From Mycobacterium bohemicum DSM 44277 (GTDB lineage: Bacteria; Actinomycetota; Actinomycetes; Mycobacteriales; Mycobacteriaceae), in NCBI RefSeq assembly GCF_001053185.1, contig NZ_CSTD01000001.1:186001-250000 (forward strand): 64,000 nucleotides of DNA. Reading direction: 5' to 3'. Shown one piece after another: positions 26,272 to 34,729 of this stretch. The translations under genes were made by a program, and so were the position numbers. Position 1 is the first letter of the stretch; every line of letters starts with the position of its first letter. A model generated the notes under the pieces. It was not told the origin of the DNA, did not search any database, and saw only the letters and a program-made list of their open reading frames with translations.

Positions 26272-27113
26272 GGTCCGCGCTCCACGGCGCGGTTCGGATC
26301 CGAACACCACTCCGACCATGACCCCGGATACAGCGCGGCGTCTCGACCCGCCGCGGCGAGCGCCGCGATCGCGACGGCCGCGGTGACGCCCGAGCCGCAA
26401 TAGACGCCCAGGCCCGCGGCAGCGTCAACCCCGCTGTCGGACAGCAGTCGGGCGAGCGCGCCCTCGCCGATGAATGTGCCGTCGGGGGCCAGCACCGCAC
26501 CGCTGGGAACGTTCTTGGCGCCGGGAATGTGGCCGGCGACCGGGTCGATGGGTTCGACGTCGCCGCGGAAACGCTCGGGGGCGCGGGCGTCGATCAGCGT
26601 CAGGTCGCCGGATTCTTTGGCGGTCAACGTCGCTCGGCGCCCGGCGTACAAATCGTCCTGTGTCAGGGTCACATCGCCGGGATGCGGATGCACCGGCCCT
26701 GCCTGCAGGCGGTGTCCGGCCGCCAGCCATGCGGACAAGCCGCCGTCGAGTATGCGCACCGAGTCGAGCCCCGCGGCGGTCAGCACCCACCACGCGCGCG
26801 CGGAACCGGCCCTGTTCCAGTCGTCGTACACCACCACCGGCGCGCCCCGGCGAATGCCCCAGCGGCGCGCGGCCTGCTGGAGGGTGCGTCCCGACGGCAG
26901 CGGGTGACGTCCGCGGCCCTCGACGGTGTGATCGCTGAGCTCGTCCTCGAGTGAGACATACACCGCGCCCGGGAGGTGGCCCCGCAGGTAGGCCGCGTGG
27001 CCGTCGGGCTCGTCGAGGCGCCAGCGCACGTCGAGGATGGCCGGCGGACCGCTGGAATCGAGCAGGTCGGCCAGCCCGTCGGCGGTGATCAGGACCCGAT
27101 CGCGAGCGTGCAC
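26268..27113 (-). CDS. sseB: sulfurtransferase (rhodanese) SseB
   Basis: The 281-aa protein has two rhodanese domains. The N-terminal inactive one carries SILDVRWRLDEPDG-type residues (AILDVRWRLDEPDGHAAYL) and GHLPGAVYVSLEDELSD. The C-terminal one has DARAPERFRGDVEP, GHIPGAKNVPSG and the active-site C239 in GVYCGSGVTA. It transfers sulfane sulfur from thiosulfate or 3-mercaptopyruvate. It matches M. tuberculosis Rv2291 (sseB) in domain order and, from memory, in sequence. It overlaps the downstream hydrolase gene by 4 bp. It adds to the sulfur-metabolism content of the window. Confidence 0.9.
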   Translation of the reverse strand: MHARDRVLITADGLADLLDSSGPPAILDVRWRLDEPDGHAAYLRGHLPGAVYVSLEDELSDHTVEGRGRHPLPSGRTLQQAARRWGIRRGAPVVVYDDWNRAGSARAWWVLTAAGLDSVRILDGGLSAWLAAGHRLQAGPVHPHPGDVTLTQDDLYAGRRATLTAKESGDLTLIDARAPERFRGDVEPIDPVAGHIPGAKNVPSGAVLAPDGTFIGEGALARLLSDSGVDAAAGLGVYCGSGVTAAVAIAALAAAGRDAALYPGSWSEWCSDPNRAVERGP

Positions 27114-27194
27114 GGGCGAATTGTCCCCCGTCGCGCCCGCCCAAGTACCCGCGGGCGCCGGTTAAAAACTCCACGCGAATTAAAAGTTAACGGC

Positions 27195-27236
27195 GGGGGG
27201 GGGTTTGGGATTTCGGCCGCCCGGGGTGGGCGGCCG
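27195..27236. other. G9 run and 9-bp hairpin in divergent intergenic region
   Basis: A run of nine G (27195-27203) is followed by a perfect stem CGGCCGCCC / GGGCGGCCG (27214-27222 and 27228-27236) with loop GGGGT. It lies between sseB and the divergent DUF732 gene, where a terminator is not needed for either, so its role is unclear. Confidence 0.4.
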
Positions 27237-27325
27237 CTTGACCCCCGGCCCGCCTCCACGGGATCATTGCAGGCATCTGGCGTACCGCCAAAGATCTCCA
27301 TGTAGAGCGCGAAGCTGCGAAAGTG

Positions 27326-27664
27326 ATGAGCGAAATGACCAAGAAAATTTCAGCGTGGACATTCGGCCTGCTCCTGGCCGCCATGCTGGTGCCCTCGGCC
27401 GTTGCGCGTGCAGACCAGGACGACGCCGACTTCGTCCAGTACCTGGAGGCGCATGGCATTCACCTCGGAACGCCGGCCCAGACCCTCAACATGGCTCACG
27501 CGATGTGCCAGGACCTCGAGGCGGGTTACAGCCAGAAGGACGAGATCGACCAGCTGACGGGATCGGACAAGCTGACGCAGGCGCAGGCGGAAACCTTCAT
27601 CGGCGCCGCCACCGCGGACTACTGCCCGGCCAAGCACCCGCCGTCAAAGCCGAACCCCGGCTAA
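27326..27664 (+). CDS. DUF732 small secreted protein
   Basis: The 112-aa product has a Sec signal peptide (ISAWTFGLLLAAMLVPSAVARA, cleavage near ARA-DQ) and a mature domain of about 80 residues typical of DUF732: DADFVQYLEAHGIHLGTPAQ, then AHAMCQDLEAG, and TADYCPAKH. The two cysteines (AMC and DYC) form the family's disulfide. Mycobacteria encode many such exported proteins; the biochemical role is not known. ATG 27326 is used; GTG 27323 directly before it is equally possible, and no clear ribosome binding site is seen. Confidence 0.82.
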   Translation: MSEMTKKISAWTFGLLLAAMLVPSAVARADQDDADFVQYLEAHGIHLGTPAQTLNMAHAMCQDLEAGYSQKDEIDQLTGSDKLTQAQAETFIGAATADYCPAKHPPSKPNPG

Positions 27665-27739
27665 AGCGGGCGCTGCCTGGCGAAGGCCGGCCCGGCCACC
27701 TGGTCGGTTTACGCTTCGTGGCGACCACGGAGGTAGACC

Positions 27740-28186
27740 ATGACCACACCCGAACAATCCCAGCTCCGCACCCGCATGTTCGCCCGGGTGCTGGGCCCGT
27801 TCTTCACGATCGTGCCGACGACGGTTGCGGTGCGCGGCTCGTACATGCAGACGCTGTTCACGGAGTTCAAGGCCAATCCCATGTGGCCCTGGCTGTATGG
27901 CGCCATCCTCCTGATGTCCGGCCTGATCATCATCGCGTTTCACCAGTATTGGCGTAAGCCCGCGGCGGTCATCGTCTCGGCCGTGGGCTGGTTCCTCGCG
28001 ATCCGTGGGCTGCTGCTGTTGACCGTTCCCCAGGCCTATTCCGCGGCCGGCAACGCCGTCTACAGCTCGGGTGCAGCCGCTGCGATATGGGTGCTTTTCG
28101 GCTGCCTCGCCGCGGCCGGGCTGTACCTGACCTACGTCGGCTGGAAGCCGGAACCCGGCGTGCAGCAGGTTCGCCCGCCCGAGTGA
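27740..28186 (+). CDS. conserved four-helix membrane protein
   Basis: The 148-aa protein has four hydrophobic segments (VLGPFFTIVPTTVAVRG, WPWLYGAILLMSGLIII, AVIVSAVGWFLAIRGLLLL, AIWVLFGCLAAAGLYLTYVGW) and a short hydrophilic tail ending RPPE. ATG 27740 is preceded by GGAGG at a good distance. No family name is certain. It follows the DUF732 gene by 75 bp and converges on the pimC-like gene. Confidence 0.7.
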   Translation: MTTPEQSQLRTRMFARVLGPFFTIVPTTVAVRGSYMQTLFTEFKANPMWPWLYGAILLMSGLIIIAFHQYWRKPAAVIVSAVGWFLAIRGLLLLTVPQAYSAAGNAVYSSGAAAAIWVLFGCLAAAGLYLTYVGWKPEPGVQQVRPPE

Positions 28187-28204
28187 CTCGATGGCACGAG
28201 AGAG

Positions 28205-29350
28205 TTATGCGGTGTGCTCGGAGTCGTCTGTGCCGTAACGCATTTCGGGCGCGCCCAGCGATGCCAGCATGCCTTCGGCCGCCCGGTGCCAGGTGAAGTC
28301 CTCTGCGCGGCGCCTGGCCGACAGGCGCCGGTGATATTCCGGTCGGCGGACGATGGCGCCGACGGCGCCGGCGATGGCGGCCGGGTGATTGTCGGCCAGG
28401 GCGCCGCTGTCCGCGGTGATGATCTCCGACAGTGCCGAGGTGCGCGACACGACGGCCGGCGTACCGCACGCCAGCGACTCCAGCGCCGCCAGACCGAACG
28501 TCTCGTGCGGGCCGGGTGCGAGCGTGACGTCGGCCGAGGCGAGCAGCCCGGCGACGGTGTGCCGGTCGTTGACGAAACCGGTGAAGTCGATCGGCAGCCG
28601 GGCGGCTTGGCGTTCCAGCCGGGCGCGCAGCGGGCCCTCGCCGACCACGACGAGCCGGGCATCGACGCCGGCGTGGTAGAGCGCGCCGAGGGCGTCGATG
28701 CTGCGGTCGACCCGCTTTTCGACCGACAGCCGCCCGCAATGGACCAGCAGCAGCTGCGTGGGTGCGGCCCAGCGCCGCCGCACCAGGTACGAGTGACGGC
28801 GCGGGTGGAAGGTCTGCAGGTCGACGCCCAGGGGGACGGTGACGGTGTTGGTCGCGCCGATGCGGTCGAACTCCTCGCGCGCAAAGGCGGTGGTGCACAC
28901 CACCGTGTCGTAGTCGGCGGCGGTGCGCGCGTTGGCGATGTCGGCGAACCGCTGCGCGGGACGGCGTGGAAGTATCTGCCCCACAAGGCGATCCAGGCGC
29001 TCGTGGGAGATCATCACCGTCGTGGCGCCGTACTCGCGGCCCCACTTCCCGAGCGACCGCAGTGTCAGCCGGTCGGACACCTCCAGCGCGTCCGGCTCGA
29101 GCGTTTGCAGCAGCTCCTTGACGGGTCCGGGCAGCACCGCGCGGTAGCCGCCGGTGAAGGGAATCAATCTGGCCGGCAATGTGATTCGCACCACACCGGT
29201 GCGCAGCCTAGTCCGCTCGGCACGTTGGCCCGGCACCAGCAGAAACACCTCGTGCCCGTGCGCGCAGTATTCCGCGCCGAGCCGGTCGACCGCCGTGCGC
29301 AGGCCGCCGGAACGGGGGCCGTAGAAATTGGCGACCTGCACGACACGCAT
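28205..29350 (-). CDS. pimC: PimC-like GDP-mannose-dependent alpha-mannosyltransferase
   Basis: This 381-aa GT4 glycosyltransferase begins MRVVQVANFYGPRSGGLRTA, the glycine-rich donor-domain start, and has the C-terminal EX7E motif within HETFGLAALESLACGTPAV. Length and motifs match PimC described from M. tuberculosis CDC1551, which adds a third mannose to phosphatidylinositol dimannoside on the cytosolic face; that gene is absent from H37Rv. ATG 29350 gives the same N-terminus as PimC; an in-frame extension upstream is unlikely. Redundant GT4 enzymes make the exact acceptor uncertain. Confidence 0.8.
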   Translation of the reverse strand: MRVVQVANFYGPRSGGLRTAVDRLGAEYCAHGHEVFLLVPGQRAERTRLRTGVVRITLPARLIPFTGGYRAVLPGPVKELLQTLEPDALEVSDRLTLRSLGKWGREYGATTVMISHERLDRLVGQILPRRPAQRFADIANARTAADYDTVVCTTAFAREEFDRIGATNTVTVPLGVDLQTFHPRRHSYLVRRRWAAPTQLLLVHCGRLSVEKRVDRSIDALGALYHAGVDARLVVVGEGPLRARLERQAARLPIDFTGFVNDRHTVAGLLASADVTLAPGPHETFGLAALESLACGTPAVVSRTSALSEIITADSGALADNHPAAIAGAVGAIVRRPEYHRRLSARRRAEDFTWHRAAEGMLASLGAPEMRYGTDDSEHTA

Positions 29351-29451
29351 AGGGTGAGGACACGCGGCGCGCGTGTGCAGTGAACAATGCCGGACCAACA
29401 CGGGCTTGAACACTGCATGAATTCAGCCGGGCAGCCCGCCCGGTCGAGCGC

Positions 29452-31041
29452 CTACTCGTCGTCGGCCGCGTCGAGAAGCTGGACTTCCTCGAGGTCCATC
29501 TCGTTCTGCAACTCGCGCAGCACGATGTCGTCGATGAGGTTCTGGTTGCGCAGCGAGGTGATCTCCCGGCGCTTGTGCTCGAGCACCCCCAGCCGCACCC
29601 GCCGGACCTTTTCCTTACCCCTGGCCAGGCGGTTGTCCGCACCGTCCTCGGTGGCCGCGGCGAGCGCTGCCTTCTCCTCGTATTCCTTTTGCAGCCGCCG
29701 CCGCAGGTCGTCGCCGATGCCCACCTCGTCGGCCACCGTCGGCAAGGCCTTGAGGGCCGCCTGGACGCCGCGGGTGCGGGCCAGCTCCAATTCCCGGACG
29801 TAGGCGTCGTCGTCGGGTATCTGGGCCCAGCGGACCACGGCCGGCAGCGTGCTGCCCTGCACCAGGACGGTCACCAGGATGACGACGACCACGATGAAGA
29901 TGAGCAGGTTGCGGTCGGGGAACGGCCCCCCGCTGAGCGTGGTGGTCGGGACGGCCAGCGCCGCGGCCAGCGACACCGCTCCGCGGAAACCCGCCCAGAC
30001 GGTGACGAAGCGTGCGCGCCAGCTGACGCGGCGCGCACGCTGAACCTCGCGGCGGTCGATGAGGCGAAGCAACGCGGTCGTCATCTCACCCCAGAAGATC
30101 CGGGACACGATCACGACGCCGGTGACGGCGAGCGCGATGTAGAGGGCGTTGCCAAGACCGCCGTCGACGCCGGAGATGCCGCGCAGCGCCCCGGGGATCT
30201 GCACCCCGACGAACACCCACAGCGAGCCGTTGATCAGAAAGGTCGCGATGTCCCAGAACGCGTAGGCGGTCAGGCGGGACCGGGCCCGGATCACCACCGG
30301 CCCGGCGTAGGCGAGCATCAGGGCCGACACCATGACCGCGACCACGCCGCTGCAGTCGAACGTCTGGGCCAAAAGGAACGCCGCGAACGGGGTGAGCAGG
30401 CTCAACGCCCCTTCCTCCTGCGGCGCGTCGATTCGCTTGCGGACCAGCGTCGCCAGCCCGCCGACGGCCAGCCCCGCCACGATGCCCCCGAGGTAGGACC
30501 CGAGGAAGCGGCCGGTCAAGTCGAGCGGGGTGATGGCGGCACCGCCGACCGCCACGTGGACGCTGACGGCGAACAAGACCAGCGCCGTACCGTCGTTGAT
30601 GAGACTCTCGGCTTTGAGCACGGTCACCGACCGGCGGGGGAGCTTCTTTGCCAGGCCCGCCACCGCCGCGGCGTCGGTGGGCGAGAGCACGGCCCCCAGG
30701 ACGGCCGCCGCGTGGGATTCCATCCCCAACGCCCGCGCCGTCCACGACACCGCCACCGCGGTCGCAATCACCAGGCCCACGCTGAGGAACACGATGATCC
30801 GCATGTTCGCCCGGATCTCGCGGAAGCTGATGTTCAGGCCTTCCCAGTACAGGATTGCGGGCAGGAACAGCAGCAGCACGATTTCGCCGTCGACGTGCAC
30901 GTGGCCGAAATGCGGGATCAACCCCAGCAGGGCGCCGAGCAGGATCAGCAGCACCGGGGGACCGACGCGGTAGCGCCTGCCGATGACGGTCCCGACGATG
31001 ACGGTGGAGACGAGCGCGACGATCAGAACGAGGCCAAACAC
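29452..31041 (-). CDS. CPA1-family Na+/H+ antiporter (YjcE/NhaP type)
   Basis: The 529-aa protein has about 12 membrane helices with the CPA1 ion-binding region (LGAVLSPTDAAAVAGLAKKL and LKAESLINDGTALVLF, the ND motif), then the conserved WAGFRGAVSLAAALAVP helix. A cytoplasmic tail of about 120 residues is charged and helical (RRRLQKEYEEKAALAAA, VLEHKRREITSLRNQN), likely coiled coil and regulatory. It exchanges Na+ or K+ for H+ across the inner membrane and matches the position and type of M. tuberculosis Rv2287. Monocistronic, 100 bp from pimC. Confidence 0.9.
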   Translation of the reverse strand: MFGLVLIVALVSTVIVGTVIGRRYRVGPPVLLILLGALLGLIPHFGHVHVDGEIVLLLFLPAILYWEGLNISFREIRANMRIIVFLSVGLVIATAVAVSWTARALGMESHAAAVLGAVLSPTDAAAVAGLAKKLPRRSVTVLKAESLINDGTALVLFAVSVHVAVGGAAITPLDLTGRFLGSYLGGIVAGLAVGGLATLVRKRIDAPQEEGALSLLTPFAAFLLAQTFDCSGVVAVMVSALMLAYAGPVVIRARSRLTAYAFWDIATFLINGSLWVFVGVQIPGALRGISGVDGGLGNALYIALAVTGVVIVSRIFWGEMTTALLRLIDRREVQRARRVSWRARFVTVWAGFRGAVSLAAALAVPTTTLSGGPFPDRNLLIFIVVVVILVTVLVQGSTLPAVVRWAQIPDDDAYVRELELARTRGVQAALKALPTVADEVGIGDDLRRRLQKEYEEKAALAAATEDGADNRLARGKEKVRRVRLGVLEHKRREITSLRNQNLIDDIVLRELQNEMDLEEVQLLDAADDE

Positions 31042-31274
31042 CAGCCCAATCCTGCCGGACCGGTCCGACCTGCGCGCCTTGGGGTTTTGCCGATGCCCGC
31101 TGCCGCGATGACCTCAAACGCCACGTGAGGACGGGCCGGGAGGTGGTTAGGTGACTCTCGAAAGCGGTAGCGCGGGCGCCATCGACAGTCGCCGTGTGCG
31201 GATGGCGACCTGGAATATTAGGTTCGGAGCGGTTTGCAGCGGTTGAAGCGGGTCCACAGCGAAGGGGGAGTTGC

Positions 31275-31709
31275 GTGAAGATCAGACTGCTGTTGGCAGT
31301 CGTCGTGCTGGCCTCGCCACTGGTGGCGGGTTGTCACTTTGGGTCGCGGAACCCGCCGTCGACCAAAACCCTGCAGGTCTCGATGGCCGAGGTGCTCCGG
31401 CAGAGCGCCATCACGCAAGACATCACCGTGGCCGTCGGCAACACCCTCGTGTTGCGGTTGGGCTCCAATTACACGACGCCGTACCGGTGGAAGCCCGAGA
31501 CCAAGATCGGTGACCCGTCGGTGCTCAAGCAGGACAGCCACGAATTCGTGCAGCCGACCTCCGACGCGCTGGGGGCGCCGGGCACCGAGGTGTGGACGTT
31601 CACCGCGTTGAAGCCGGGGACGACGACGATCAGCACGGCCTACGCCAGCATCGTCGGCGCGAACCCCACCCCCACCTGCACTTACACGGCCACCGTGACG
31701 GTCCAGTGA
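31275..31709 (+). CDS. chagasin-like (I42) protease-inhibitor lipoprotein
   Basis: The 144-aa product has a lipoprotein signal (LLAVVVLASPLVAGCHFG, Cys about residue 20) and a beta-rich domain with the features of chagasin/amoebiasin inhibitors: VAVGNTLVLRLGSNYTTPYRW, GAPGTEVWTFTALKPGTTTIS, and a C-terminal TYTATVTVQ strand. Members inhibit papain-type cysteine proteases; in mycobacteria the target is unknown. GTG 31275 is chosen because GGGGGAG stands 6 bases upstream and it yields the correct signal peptide. It precedes the next gene by 13 bp. Confidence 0.78.
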   Translation: MKIRLLLAVVVLASPLVAGCHFGSRNPPSTKTLQVSMAEVLRQSAITQDITVAVGNTLVLRLGSNYTTPYRWKPETKIGDPSVLKQDSHEFVQPTSDALGAPGTEVWTFTALKPGTTTISTAYASIVGANPTPTCTYTATVTVQ

Positions 31710-31722
31710 ATCGCCGGGGCAC

Positions 31723-32241
31723 ATGCTGCGCACATTCGGCCGCTCGGTTACGGTTCGGGACGTGTTCGGCTTTTTCCGAAACTGGTCCGAGATCGGCAAC
31801 CTGCCCGCCGATCTGCGCGACGAGCTGGACGCCGAGGGGCTCATCTTCGCCGCCGGCAAGGTCGGGGTGAGCCGGCGCTTCAGTGGCCACGTCCCCGGGG
31901 TCCGGTCGGCCATGGACCTTTCCCGCAGCACCGGCGGGGTCGGCTTCAGCATGGCGCGGATCGTCGCGCTGTTCCCCGCCCGCGGTGACGCCAAATTGCG
32001 GTGCATCGACTGCCCCTGGGACGCCAACACGGGGCCGGCGCGGGCGATCATCAGCGAGAAGGGCCTGCGGGTCGAGATCGACCTGCACGGGGTGGACCCC
32101 TCCTTCAGCGGCTCGATGAAGCTGAACTACAAGAAGACGATCCCCGGCGACGTGCTGCAGCAGTTGCCCGCCGATTCGCTGCGGTTCCGGGTGACCCCGC
32201 AGTTCGTGTACCGGGCCGCCGGGGTCCGTCCCAAGTCATAG
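31723..32241 (+). CDS. conserved hypothetical protein
   Basis: The 172-aa product has no signal peptide or membrane helix. It starts in one of two plausible ways: ATG 31723 or GTG 31762 (VFGFFRNWSEIG), the latter giving a 159-aa form. Its sequence includes NLPADLRDELDAEGLIFAA, VGVSRRFSGHVPGVRS and a beta-rich second half (GLRVEIDLHGVDPSFSGS). I do not recognise the family. It follows the chagasin-like lipoprotein by 13 bp and so may share its transcript, and its end overlaps the convergent esterase gene by 6 bp. Confidence 0.65.
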   Translation: MLRTFGRSVTVRDVFGFFRNWSEIGNLPADLRDELDAEGLIFAAGKVGVSRRFSGHVPGVRSAMDLSRSTGGVGFSMARIVALFPARGDAKLRCIDCPWDANTGPARAIISEKGLRVEIDLHGVDPSFSGSMKLNYKKTIPGDVLQQLPADSLRFRVTPQFVYRAAGVRPKS

Positions 32242-33498
32242 CCGGGTGTCGGCGTAGACCTGCGCCAGGAATTGCTCGACGGCGACCGCGGCGTGCCCCG
32301 CGCGGGCCGACCCGAAGATGTCGAAAGCGTGTTGCGTGTACGGCAATTCGGCGTAGGCGACGGCCTGCTTGCTGACGTCGCGCAGCGCGTGGACGAACGC
32401 CCGCGCCTGCTCGACGGGAACCAGAGAGTCGTTGCGGCCATGCAGCACGAAGAACGGCGGAGCGTCGGCGGAGACGTGGTTGACCGGCGAGGCCTCGCGG
32501 TAGACCTGCAGGTTGGACGAAGGCCGTTGCTTGATCACCGACTTCACCAGCAGCCCGGGCATCATCGGGTGCATCGCGTCGTTGAAGCGGGTGAAGTCGT
32601 ACACGCCGTAGAACGGCACGGCCGCCTGCACTCGGGTGTCGGCCTCTTCGAATCCCGGCTGGAACTCCGGGTAGTTGGGGGTCAGCGCGGCCAGCGACGA
32701 CAGGTGGCCGCCGGCCGAACCGCCGGTGATCGCGATGAATTCGGGGTCGCCGCCGTACTCGCCGATGTGTTCTTTGACCCAGGCCAGCGCGCGTTTGACG
32801 TCGACGATGTGGGCGGGCCAGGTGTTGCGCGGGCTGTGCCGGTAGTTGACCGCGACGCAGATCCACCCGAGCTCGGCGAGGTGACTCATCAGCGGATGCG
32901 CCTGTCCCCGTTTGTTTCCCGTGGTCCAGGCGCCGCCGGGGATCTGAAACAGCACGGGCGCCTTGCCGCCCGGGTCGAGGTCGGGACGCCGCCAGATGTC
33001 GAGGCGGTTGGCCTTGCCGAACTCGCCGTAGCTGATGTCGGCGTCGTGGGCGTAGTCGCTGTAGATCCGCATCATCCGCAGCGGGCCCGGCATCTTCGCC
33101 GTGCCGGCGCCTTCGGGCCGTCGCCACAGGTCCCCGGACTCGGTGCGCCGATCGGGGCCCAGGCTTTCGTCCAGGGCGCGGGCGAGCGGAACGTTGGCCT
33201 TGTGTCCGGCGCGGCTGAAGTTGAGCAGGCCCGCTGCCGATACGGCGGCCACCAGCCACGCGAGGGTGCGCACCGGCCGGGTCAGGCGGCGGGCCGTCAG
33301 CGCCAGGCCGCCAAGCTGGCTGGCCAGCGTCTGCAGCGGCAGTTCGGTGACCACCATCCCGAAGATGAACGAGAAGATCGACAGGTATCCGCTGCGCGCC
33401 AGCGGCCGGTAGGCGTTCAGGGTGGACGCGGCGGTGACGGCCGTGACGATCAGGGAGCCGGCCTGCCGGGCGATGTGGAGGGTTCGCGCTTTCTGCAT
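32236..33498 (-). CDS. membrane-anchored HSL-type esterase (LipC/LipM/LipO group)
   Basis: The 420-aa protein has an N-terminal region with two or three hydrophobic segments (SLIVTAVTAASTL, LSIFSFIFGMVVTELPL, TLAWLVAAVSAAGLLNF) and a carboxylesterase domain from about 145. That domain shows PGGAWTTGNKRGQ (oxyanion), the nucleophile in ITGGSAGGHLSS, acid in HGRNDSLVP and base in YTQHAFDIFG. This architecture is that of the mycobacterial LipC/LipM/LipO esterases. Context next to a LysR regulator resembles M. tuberculosis lipM (Rv2284), but I cannot choose among the paralogues. Substrate probably a short-chain or lipid ester. Confidence 0.82.
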   Translation of the reverse strand: MQKARTLHIARQAGSLIVTAVTAASTLNAYRPLARSGYLSIFSFIFGMVVTELPLQTLASQLGGLALTARRLTRPVRTLAWLVAAVSAAGLLNFSRAGHKANVPLARALDESLGPDRRTESGDLWRRPEGAGTAKMPGPLRMMRIYSDYAHDADISYGEFGKANRLDIWRRPDLDPGGKAPVLFQIPGGAWTTGNKRGQAHPLMSHLAELGWICVAVNYRHSPRNTWPAHIVDVKRALAWVKEHIGEYGGDPEFIAITGGSAGGHLSSLAALTPNYPEFQPGFEEADTRVQAAVPFYGVYDFTRFNDAMHPMMPGLLVKSVIKQRPSSNLQVYREASPVNHVSADAPPFFVLHGRNDSLVPVEQARAFVHALRDVSKQAVAYAELPYTQHAFDIFGSARAGHAAVAVEQFLAQVYADTRL

Positions 33499-33727
33499 GT
33501 GGTCACCTTACGAGGCCGTCCCGGCATGCCGATTCGGCCGCCTGCCGCCGGCGGTCCAGGCATGCTTACTGGTGTGCACCTCTCGGGTTGTGTGGCGGCC
33601 CGGCCCGGCCGATCGGTCGGATGGCTGGACCGACCCGCCGGACTGGGTGATGTGATGGTGGAAGTGGCTGGACCACTGCGCCTTCCGGTGCCCGGCGTCG
33701 GCCTGGCTTCGCCGATGGCGGTCTAGG

Positions 33728-34366
33728 ATGCCGTCTCCGGACATGCGGGAGCGGCTCGAGCTCTGTGATCTCTTCGATGATCTGGGCCCTGACGTGCCCA
33801 CCCTGATCGAAGGCTGGACGGCGCACGATCTCGCCGCCCACCTGGTGTTGCGGGAGCGCGATGTCCTCGCCGGCCCCTGCCTCGTGCTGCCCGGTCCATT
33901 TCAGCGCTTCGCCGAACGGCGCCGGGCGCAACTGGCGCGGCGCAACGACTTCGGTCGGCTGGTCGCGCGGATCCGGTCGGGCCCGCCTCCCGGTTTCTTC
34001 CGCGTCGGATGGGTCCGTCGCCTGGCGAATCTCAACGAGTTCTTCGTTCACCACGAGGACGTGCGCCGGGCTCAGGGACTCGGGCCGCGCAGCTTGGCGC
34101 CCGCGTTGGAAGTTGCGTTGTGGCGCAACGTCGTGCGTGGTGGCCGGTATCTCAGCCGGCGGCTGCCGGATTGCGGGCTCGACGTCGAATGGGCCGGCGC
34201 CGGTGAACTGTTTGCTGCGCGGCCGGGGGCGTCGCCAGCCCGGCTCAGCGGCGCCCCGGGTGAAATCCTGTTGTATCTGTTCGGTCGCCGGGCGGCGGCG
34301 CACGTCGACGTGAGCGGGCCACCGGAGGCCGTTGCCGCGGTGCGACGCACGCGCTTCGGGATGTGA
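33728..34366 (+). CDS. TIGR03085-family putative metal-binding protein (paralogue)
   Basis: The 212-aa product shares the pattern of the protein at 4598-5218: TLIEGWTAHDLAAHLVLRERD near the N-terminus, FFVHHEDVRRAQGLGPRSL in the middle, and a C-terminal sterol-carrier-like segment (SGAPGEILLYLFGRRAAAHVDV). The conserved histidines suggest metal binding and a DinB/MDMPI-type fold; function is unknown. The frame runs upstream as a tryptophan-rich segment after an in-frame TGA at 33653, described separately. It ends 3 bp before the convergent ferredoxin gene. Confidence 0.78.
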   Translation: MPSPDMRERLELCDLFDDLGPDVPTLIEGWTAHDLAAHLVLRERDVLAGPCLVLPGPFQRFAERRRAQLARRNDFGRLVARIRSGPPPGFFRVGWVRRLANLNEFFVHHEDVRRAQGLGPRSLAPALEVALWRNVVRGGRYLSRRLPDCGLDVEWAGAGELFAARPGASPARLSGAPGEILLYLFGRRAAAHVDVSGPPEAVAAVRRTRFGM

Positions 34367-34369
34367 GTC

Positions 34370-34696
34370 CTACGTCGCCTCGGCGCGGCTTTCCAGGCTC
34401 TTGACTGCGGGAGGGTCGTTCTCGGTCAGCCCGACCTTCGCGGCGCCGCCGGGCGAACCGAGTTCGTTGAAGAAGTCCGCGTTGATCTGGGTGTATTGGC
34501 TGTACTCGCCGGGCACGTCGTCTTCGTAGTAGATCGACTCGACGGGGCACACCGGCTCGCAGGCACCGCAATCGACGCACTCGTCGGGGTGGATGTAGAG
34601 CATGCGGGCGCCTTCGTAGATGCAGTCGACGGGGCATTCCTCGATGCATGCCTTGTCTTTGATGTCGACGCACGGTTCCGCGATCACGTATGTCAT
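34370..34696 (-). CDS. 7Fe ferredoxin (3Fe-4S/4Fe-4S), FdxC type
   Basis: The 108-aa protein has the two-cluster pattern of mycobacterial FdxA/FdxC: cysteines at 9, 17, 21 and 25 (CVDIKDKACIEECPVDC) and 40, 43, 46 and 50 (CVDCGACEPVCP), followed by an acidic C-terminal extension. It carries low-potential electrons. It lies 33 bp downstream of an FprA-type reductase, so reductase and ferredoxin are co-expressed. In this setting the likely acceptor is the ferredoxin-dependent sulfite reductase SirA, whose operon shares the same control box. Close to Rv1177 (fdxC) by eye. Confidence 0.92.
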   Translation of the reverse strand: MTYVIAEPCVDIKDKACIEECPVDCIYEGARMLYIHPDECVDCGACEPVCPVESIYYEDDVPGEYSQYTQINADFFNELGSPGGAAKVGLTENDPPAVKSLESRAEAT

Positions 34697-34729
34697 GGAT
34701 GTCTTCCTTCCTAATCTCGCTTTCGCTGT

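Noticed and set aside
29575..31128. A 517-codon plus-strand frame opposite the Na+/H+ antiporter
   Set aside because: Same antisense artefact, rich in His, Asp and Arg, without any recognisable motif.
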